A DNA stretch of 64,000 nt, taken from NCBI RefSeq assembly GCF_001467825.1, contig NZ_LNYK01000016.1:156235-220234 (forward strand), in the 5' to 3' direction. This document shows, piece after piece, positions 59,190 to 64,000 of the stretch. Position numbers and translations under genes: made by a program. The first letter of the stretch is position 1. The number at the start of each line of letters is the position of its first letter. The stretch is from Legionella londiniensis (GTDB taxonomy: Bacteria; Pseudomonadota; Gammaproteobacteria; Legionellales; Legionellaceae). Under the pieces are notes generated by a model. That model searched no databases. It saw only the letters and a list, made by a program, of their open reading frames with translations, and was not told the DNA's origin.

Positions 59190-62100
59190 ATGGTTGAACG
59201 GATTATTGAATTTTGCGCACGCAATCGATTTATTGTGCTGCTTTTTGTGCTTGGGTTTTCTTTCATGGGCTACATCGCCTTAAAGAATACCCGCATGGAT
59301 GCATTGCCTGATATTTCAGACACTCAGGTCATTGTGTATACGACCTGGATGGGGCGATCGCCCGATCTGATGGAAGATCAAGTCACTTATCCTATTGTCA
59401 CAGCCCTCTTATCCGCACCCAAGGTTGTTGCTGTACGGGGATTTTCTGATTTTGGCTTTTCCTATGTCTATATCATTTTTGAGGATGGTACCGATATTTA
59501 TTGGGCGCGTTCTCGTGTCTTGGAGTACATGAGCCAGCTGGCTGGAAAATTACCCGAAGGCGTAACACCTCAATTAGGCCCTGATGCCACACCGGTGGGT
59601 TGGATTTATCAATATGCCTTGGTCGATGAAAATGGGAAGCATAATCTGGCGGAGCTTCGCACGTTTCAAGATTGGTATTTGCGTTATTGGTTAAGAGCAG
59701 TCCCAGGGGTGTCTGAAGTAGCGAGTGTGGGTGGGTTTGTCAAGCAATACCAAGTCAATTTGGATCCGGTCAAAGTCCTTGCCTACAACCTATCGGTTCC
59801 TGAGATTGTTGAAAAAATTCGCATGAGTAATAATGACACCGGTGGGCGGGTCATTGAGTTCTCAGGTGTTGAGTATATGATTCGTGGCCGCGGGTACATT
59901 AAATCCACCGATGATATTGAAAAAATTGCAGTGGGCACCAATGCCAATGGCACACCGATTTTGCTGCGTGACGTGGCAACTGTTCAGCTTGGCTCTGATA
60001 TGCGCCGAGGTGTTGTCGACTTAAACGGCGAGGGAGAAGCAGTAGGTGGCATCGTCATCATGCGCTTTGGGGAAGACGTGCTGCAAGTGATTGGCCGCAT
60101 CAAAGAGAAGTTAAAAGAATTGGCCTCAGCGATTCCTGAAGGCATAAAAATAGTTAACGTGTATGACCGAAGTAACCTCATTCGAGAGGCCATTTCCACG
60201 GCCAATTGGAATTTGATTGAAGAGCTTGCCGTGGTCGGTTTACTTATCATTGTGTTTTTAGGACATTTTCGTTCCGCACTCATTCCCATTATTACCTTGC
60301 CGCTTGCGATTTTGATTTCTTTTATTCCCATTTATTTCTTACATGTTGGCCTTAACATCATGTCCATCGGTGGCATTATAGTTGCTGTTGGCGATATGGT
60401 CGATGCAGCCATCATCATGGTCGATAATGCTCATAAACGCCTAGCGGATTGGGAGGCGAAGGGAAGCCTGGGTGATCGCACTCAGGTCTTGATTGATTCG
60501 GCGAAAGAAGTAGGACCTGCTATTTTTTCATCGCTTTTAGTCATTGCTATCTCTTTTATGCCTGTTTTTACACTGGAGGCTCAAGAAGGGCGGCTGTTTT
60601 CACCCTTAGCTTACACCAAAAACCTGGCCATTTTCATGAGCGCTTTACTTGCCATCACCTTAATTCCTGTGTTATTGCCTCTTTTGGTGCGTGGTCGAAT
60701 CATCCCTGAACAAAAACATCCGATTACGCGGTTTCTACAAAAAATATATGCACCTATTTTAAGGTTATCCTTGAAATACCGTACTTTTGTAGTGGTGATA
60801 GCAGTGCTGGCAGCATTAGCTACAGTGCCTCTTTATAAACTCATTGGTTCCGAATTCATGCCACCTCTCTATGAAGGCACCATTTTGTATATGCCAGTGA
60901 CCTTACCAGGTATTTCGGTCACTCAAGCGACTGAGTTGCTTCAGAAAATGGATAAGAGATTAAAAGCATTCCCTGAGGTCGCACACGTTTTTGGAAAAAC
61001 AGGACGGGCCGATACCTCCACCGATCCATCCCCTTTCAGCATGATGGAAGTCATTGTTGAGCTGAAACCTAAAAAATTTTGGCGCAAAGGTGTGACTTAT
61101 GAAAGCCTGGTTGCCGAGATGGATAAAGCCTTGCAATTTCCCGGCGTGAGCAATGCCTGGACTATGCCGATTAAAGCGCGTAATGACATGCTCACTACAG
61201 GAATTCGGACTGCTGTAGGGATTAAAATTTTTGGTCCTGACATTAAAAAAATCGAAGCCATTGGCAAAGAAATTGAAATGGTGGCTAAAGAAGTGAAGGG
61301 AACAAGTACGGTTTATGCGGAGCGAGTAGCTGGCGGATATTTTCTTGATTTTGAAATCCATCGTGATGAGCTGGCTCGATACGGCTTAACCATAATGGAT
61401 GTCAACCGCATCATTGAGTCGGCTGTGGGTGGTGAAAACATCGCAACAACCATTGAAGGACGTGAGCGCTACCCCGTGAATGTGCGCTATTTGCGAGAAT
61501 TGCGCGACGAACCTGACAAACTCAATCGTATTTTAGTCAAGACCCCCAGTGGTGCGGAAGTACCTGTTGCGCAATTGGTGACTTTAACCTTTCGTTCAGG
61601 CCCCGCTATGGTTCGCGATGAGAATGGCATGTTAGCAGGTTATGTCTTCATTGACATCAGTGGCCGGGACATTGGTGGCTATGTGGAAGAATTAAAGCAA
61701 GCGGTCAACGCGAAAGTCAAATTGCCCCCGGGCTACACGTTGGCTTGGTCGGGTCAATACGAATTTATGCAACGGGTTTATGAGCGGCTTAAAATTTTTG
61801 TACCACTGACTTTAGTCATCATTTTTGTTTTATTTTACTTTACCTTCCGTACCATCACTGAGACCTTGATGGTGATGCTTGGCGTTCCTTTTGCTTTATT
61901 TGGCGGCTTTTTATTGCTGTATTTATTAGGTTACAACATGAGTATTGCCGTTTGGGTGGGGATGATCGCACTCGCCGGTGTTGCGGCTGAAACAAGTGCG
62001 GTGATGCTCGCTTATCTTGACTCGGACTACAGCGAGCAAAAAGAAAAAGGATTGCTCAAAACCTTGCCTGATTTGATTCAAATGGTACAACAATGTGCAG

Positions 62101-62318
62101 TCTCACGTATTCGTCCTATGGTGATGGCGGGGTTGGCTAACATCCTTGGTTTATTACCGGTGATGTGGGCCACAGGCATAGGGGCTGATGTCATGAAACG
62201 TCTGGCAGCGCCCATGGTGGGTGGAGTTTTTTCGGCACTGCTGCTGACCTTAATTGTGATTCCGGTGGTTTATGTGATGTGGCGAAACCAAGTGGATTTG
62301 AAAAAACAGCAGGCTTAA
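59190..62318 (+). CDS. helA: RND heavy-metal efflux pump (CusA/HelA-like)
   Basis: This 1042-residue inner-membrane pump is of the HME-RND group (CzcA/CusA/HelA). It starts MVERIIEFCARNRFIVLLF and carries the family motif GDMVDAAIIMVDNAH in membrane helix 4, with about 12 helices and two large periplasmic loops. The DMVD pattern and overall sequence fit metal rather than drug export. AAAGGG precedes the start. It follows helB by 86 bases. Confidence 0.93.
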   Translation: MVERIIEFCARNRFIVLLFVLGFSFMGYIALKNTRMDALPDISDTQVIVYTTWMGRSPDLMEDQVTYPIVTALLSAPKVVAVRGFSDFGFSYVYIIFEDGTDIYWARSRVLEYMSQLAGKLPEGVTPQLGPDATPVGWIYQYALVDENGKHNLAELRTFQDWYLRYWLRAVPGVSEVASVGGFVKQYQVNLDPVKVLAYNLSVPEIVEKIRMSNNDTGGRVIEFSGVEYMIRGRGYIKSTDDIEKIAVGTNANGTPILLRDVATVQLGSDMRRGVVDLNGEGEAVGGIVIMRFGEDVLQVIGRIKEKLKELASAIPEGIKIVNVYDRSNLIREAISTANWNLIEELAVVGLLIIVFLGHFRSALIPIITLPLAILISFIPIYFLHVGLNIMSIGGIIVAVGDMVDAAIIMVDNAHKRLADWEAKGSLGDRTQVLIDSAKEVGPAIFSSLLVIAISFMPVFTLEAQEGRLFSPLAYTKNLAIFMSALLAITLIPVLLPLLVRGRIIPEQKHPITRFLQKIYAPILRLSLKYRTFVVVIAVLAALATVPLYKLIGSEFMPPLYEGTILYMPVTLPGISVTQATELLQKMDKRLKAFPEVAHVFGKTGRADTSTDPSPFSMMEVIVELKPKKFWRKGVTYESLVAEMDKALQFPGVSNAWTMPIKARNDMLTTGIRTAVGIKIFGPDIKKIEAIGKEIEMVAKEVKGTSTVYAERVAGGYFLDFEIHRDELARYGLTIMDVNRIIESAVGGENIATTIEGRERYPVNVRYLRELRDEPDKLNRILVKTPSGAEVPVAQLVTLTFRSGPAMVRDENGMLAGYVFIDISGRDIGGYVEELKQAVNAKVKLPPGYTLAWSGQYEFMQRVYERLKIFVPLTLVIIFVLFYFTFRTITETLMVMLGVPFALFGGFLLLYLLGYNMSIAVWVGMIALAGVAAETSAVMLAYLDSDYSEQKEKGLLKTLPDLIQMVQQCAVSRIRPMVMAGLANILGLLPVMWATGIGADVMKRLAAPMVGGVFSALLLTLIVIPVVYVMWRNQVDLKKQQA

Positions 62319-62328
62319 CGGAGGCAAG

Positions 62329-63690
62329 ATGAAATTAACTTTTTTAGGGGCTACTCAGACCGTCACCGGCTCAAAATACCTTTTGACTGTTGGTTCTAAA
62401 AAAATTCTGATTGATTGTGGTCTTTTTCAAGGCTATAAAGAATTGCGCTTGCGCAACTGGGCCCCATTGCCTATTGACCCGCATGATATTGATGCGGTGA
62501 TTCTCACCCATGCTCACATTGACCATACGGGTTATCTTCCTTTATTCGTCAAAAATGGCTTCCGAGGCAAAATTTACGCGACACCCGGCACCAAAGCGCT
62601 ATGCTCGATTTTGTTACCTGACAGTGGTCATTTGCAGGAAGAAGAAGCCCGCTTGGCCAATAAATATGGTTTTTCAAAATATAAGCCTGCTCTCCCTCTT
62701 TATACTGAAAAAGAAGCTCAGACGGCATTAAATTATTTTGAAACGATCGATTTTGATACTCCGCATCAATTGTTTCACGATTTCAGTTTTGAGTATCATC
62801 GTGCCGGCCACATCGTCGGCGCCGCCATGGTCAAAATAAAAACCCCAAAGGGTTCCATTGTGTTTACTGGAGACATTGGCCGTCCTTATGATCCCGTCAT
62901 GAAAGCCCCGACTGCTATTGAAGAAACGGATTACCTGGTCATGGAATCCACCTATGGCGACCGATTGCATGATGCCACAGATCCCTTACCGCAAATGGCT
63001 CAAGTGATTAATCAAACCGTTAAACGAGGGGGCTCGGTCATTATTCCTGCTTTTGCAGTAGGACGTGCTCAAAGTCTTCTTTATTTTATTTACGAATTGA
63101 AACGACAAGGGGCTATACCCAAAAACATTCCGGTTTTTTTAGATAGCCCTATGGCCATTGACGCGACTCATTTGCTCTGCACCTATAAAGAAGACCATCA
63201 TTTAACGGCAGAGCAATGTCAGGGATTATGCCGTATCGCTACTTATGTGAATACACCTGAGGAATCCAAGGAGATTGACCGCCATCACATGCCGCAAATC
63301 ATCATAGCGGCTAGTGGCATGGCGCAAGGAGGTCGCATTCTCCATCATTTGAAAGTGTTTGCGCCCGATCCCAAAAGCACTTTGTTATTTACTGGCTTTC
63401 AGGCGGGTGGCACTCGTGGTGCTCGAATTGTGAATGGGGAGAGACAAGTCAAAATTCATGGGAGTCTTATTCCGATACGAGCCCAGGTGGTAGTTATGAG
63501 CAGTACGTCGGCTCATGCGGATTATCAAGAACTGTTAGGATGGCTTAAGCACTTTGCTAGGCCGCCTAAAAAAGTCTTTATTACTCATGGTGAACCCCAC
63601 TCTGCTCAATCATTAAAAGAAAAGATTGAAAAGCAATTCGGTTTTTCTTGCACGATTCCTTCTTATCTGCAAACGGAGGATTTGTTGTGA
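62329..63690 (+). CDS. Beta-CASP metallo-beta-lactamase-fold RNA hydrolase
   Basis: This 453-residue protein has metal motif HAHIDHTG with H61, H63, D65 and H66, a later GDIGRP segment, and the beta-CASP features ESTYGDRLH, IPAFAVGRAQSLL, SGMAQGGRILHHL and SAHADYQELL. It resembles archaeal CPSF/mRNA 3'-end processing and RNase J-like proteins found in bacteria. Its start lies 11 bases after the pump gene and its stop overlaps the next start, suggesting one operon. A role in RNA turnover is expected from the family; the link to metals is unclear. Confidence 0.88.
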   Translation: MKLTFLGATQTVTGSKYLLTVGSKKILIDCGLFQGYKELRLRNWAPLPIDPHDIDAVILTHAHIDHTGYLPLFVKNGFRGKIYATPGTKALCSILLPDSGHLQEEEARLANKYGFSKYKPALPLYTEKEAQTALNYFETIDFDTPHQLFHDFSFEYHRAGHIVGAAMVKIKTPKGSIVFTGDIGRPYDPVMKAPTAIEETDYLVMESTYGDRLHDATDPLPQMAQVINQTVKRGGSVIIPAFAVGRAQSLLYFIYELKRQGAIPKNIPVFLDSPMAIDATHLLCTYKEDHHLTAEQCQGLCRIATYVNTPEESKEIDRHHMPQIIIAASGMAQGGRILHHLKVFAPDPKSTLLFTGFQAGGTRGARIVNGERQVKIHGSLIPIRAQVVVMSSTSAHADYQELLGWLKHFARPPKKVFITHGEPHSAQSLKEKIEKQFGFSCTIPSYLQTEDLL

Positions 63691-64000
63691 GTAAGAAAAC
63701 CCCTCATGGGCTTCGTTTAAAGCATTTAGGGATTAAAACCTATCATGAAGCCATTATTTACATGCGCGAGGATTGCCATGTCTGTCACTCGGAAGGATTT
63801 GAAGTACAGACCCGTATCCAAGTGACTTTAGGTAGCCGCTCCATTATAGCCACCCTCAATGTGGTGACCTCAGAGCTTCTAGCACCAGGTGAGGCTGGTT
63901 TGTCAGATTATGCCTGGGATTCGTTACATGCCAAAGAAGGCGATGAAATTCAGGTCTCTCATCCAAAACCCTTGGAATCCTTAAGCTATGTGCATACCAA
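63687..64000 (+). CDS. Thymidine/AMP phosphorylase-like protein, N-terminal part
   Basis: The gene starts at GTG (63687), overlapping the previous stop (GTGA) with GGAGGA upstream, and runs off the window after 104 codons. The visible part, GLRLKHLGIKTYHEAIIYMR, DCHVCHSEGFE and later SHPKPLESLSYV, matches the N-terminal domain of the thymidine phosphorylase-like family that includes archaeal AMP phosphorylase. The catalytic domain is outside the window, so substrate is open. Confidence 0.8.
   Translation, partial: MSKKTPHGLRLKHLGIKTYHEAIIYMREDCHVCHSEGFEVQTRIQVTLGSRSIIATLNVVTSELLAPGEAGLSDYAWDSLHAKEGDEIQVSHPKPLESLSYVHT

Overview
The window looks like a chromosome segment of a Legionella species or close relative. 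This rests on gene content, since no database could be searched. The segment carries a secreted GDA1/CD39-type NTPDase, a split pntAA/pntAB/pntB transhydrogenase, a complete ccmABCDEFGHI operon, FleQ, HelCBA-type heavy-metal efflux, ISL3 and IS21 remnants, and two Legionella-effector-like orphan proteins.

Positions 1-47000 are mainly core genome. In order they hold: the end of a bufferin-like (DUF2282) gene; a P-type cation ATPase; a small frameshifted gene; a dihydrolipoamide-dehydrogenase-like flavoprotein followed by an unusual GNAT-MauE fusion; a candidate effector with a coiled coil and a bipartite NLS-like motif (5952-6932); ligA; an oligopeptide-type ABC importer without ATPase genes; dnaE; a secreted protein with two tandem cysteine-rich repeats; a second candidate effector behind a PmrA-box-like direct repeat (18265-18284); an MCE/Mla-type transporter without its ATPase; fleQ; sohB; the cytochrome c maturation operon; dodecin; recQ; three genes fitting the middle of valine degradation; prfC; the transhydrogenase operon; comEC; phrB; and the NTPDase.

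A tRNA-Thr(CGT) at 47047-47122 marks an abrupt change. For about 3.5 kb the sequence is mobile-element debris: an ISL3-family transposase whose middle is replaced by a relBE-type toxin-antitoxin pair, a broken toxin/XRE pair, and 3' istA plus 5' istB of an IS21 element. A stand-alone HD-GYP protein follows. From about 50.4 kb the sequence is a metal-resistance block, all on the + strand. It begins with decayed copper genes (a frameshifted cupredoxin and an RND pump fragment). Next come a multicopper oxidase fused to a CopB-like outer-membrane domain, a possible small lipoprotein, a second P-type ATPase and a CusCBA/HelCBA efflux system. It ends with a beta-CASP metallo-hydrolase and the start of a thymidine-phosphorylase-like gene, which runs off the window.

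The most notable items are the oxidase-CopB fusion, the GNAT-MauE fusion, the two candidate effectors and the toxin-antitoxin module nested in a transposase next to a tRNA gene. I found no CRISPR array, no rRNA and no replication origin.
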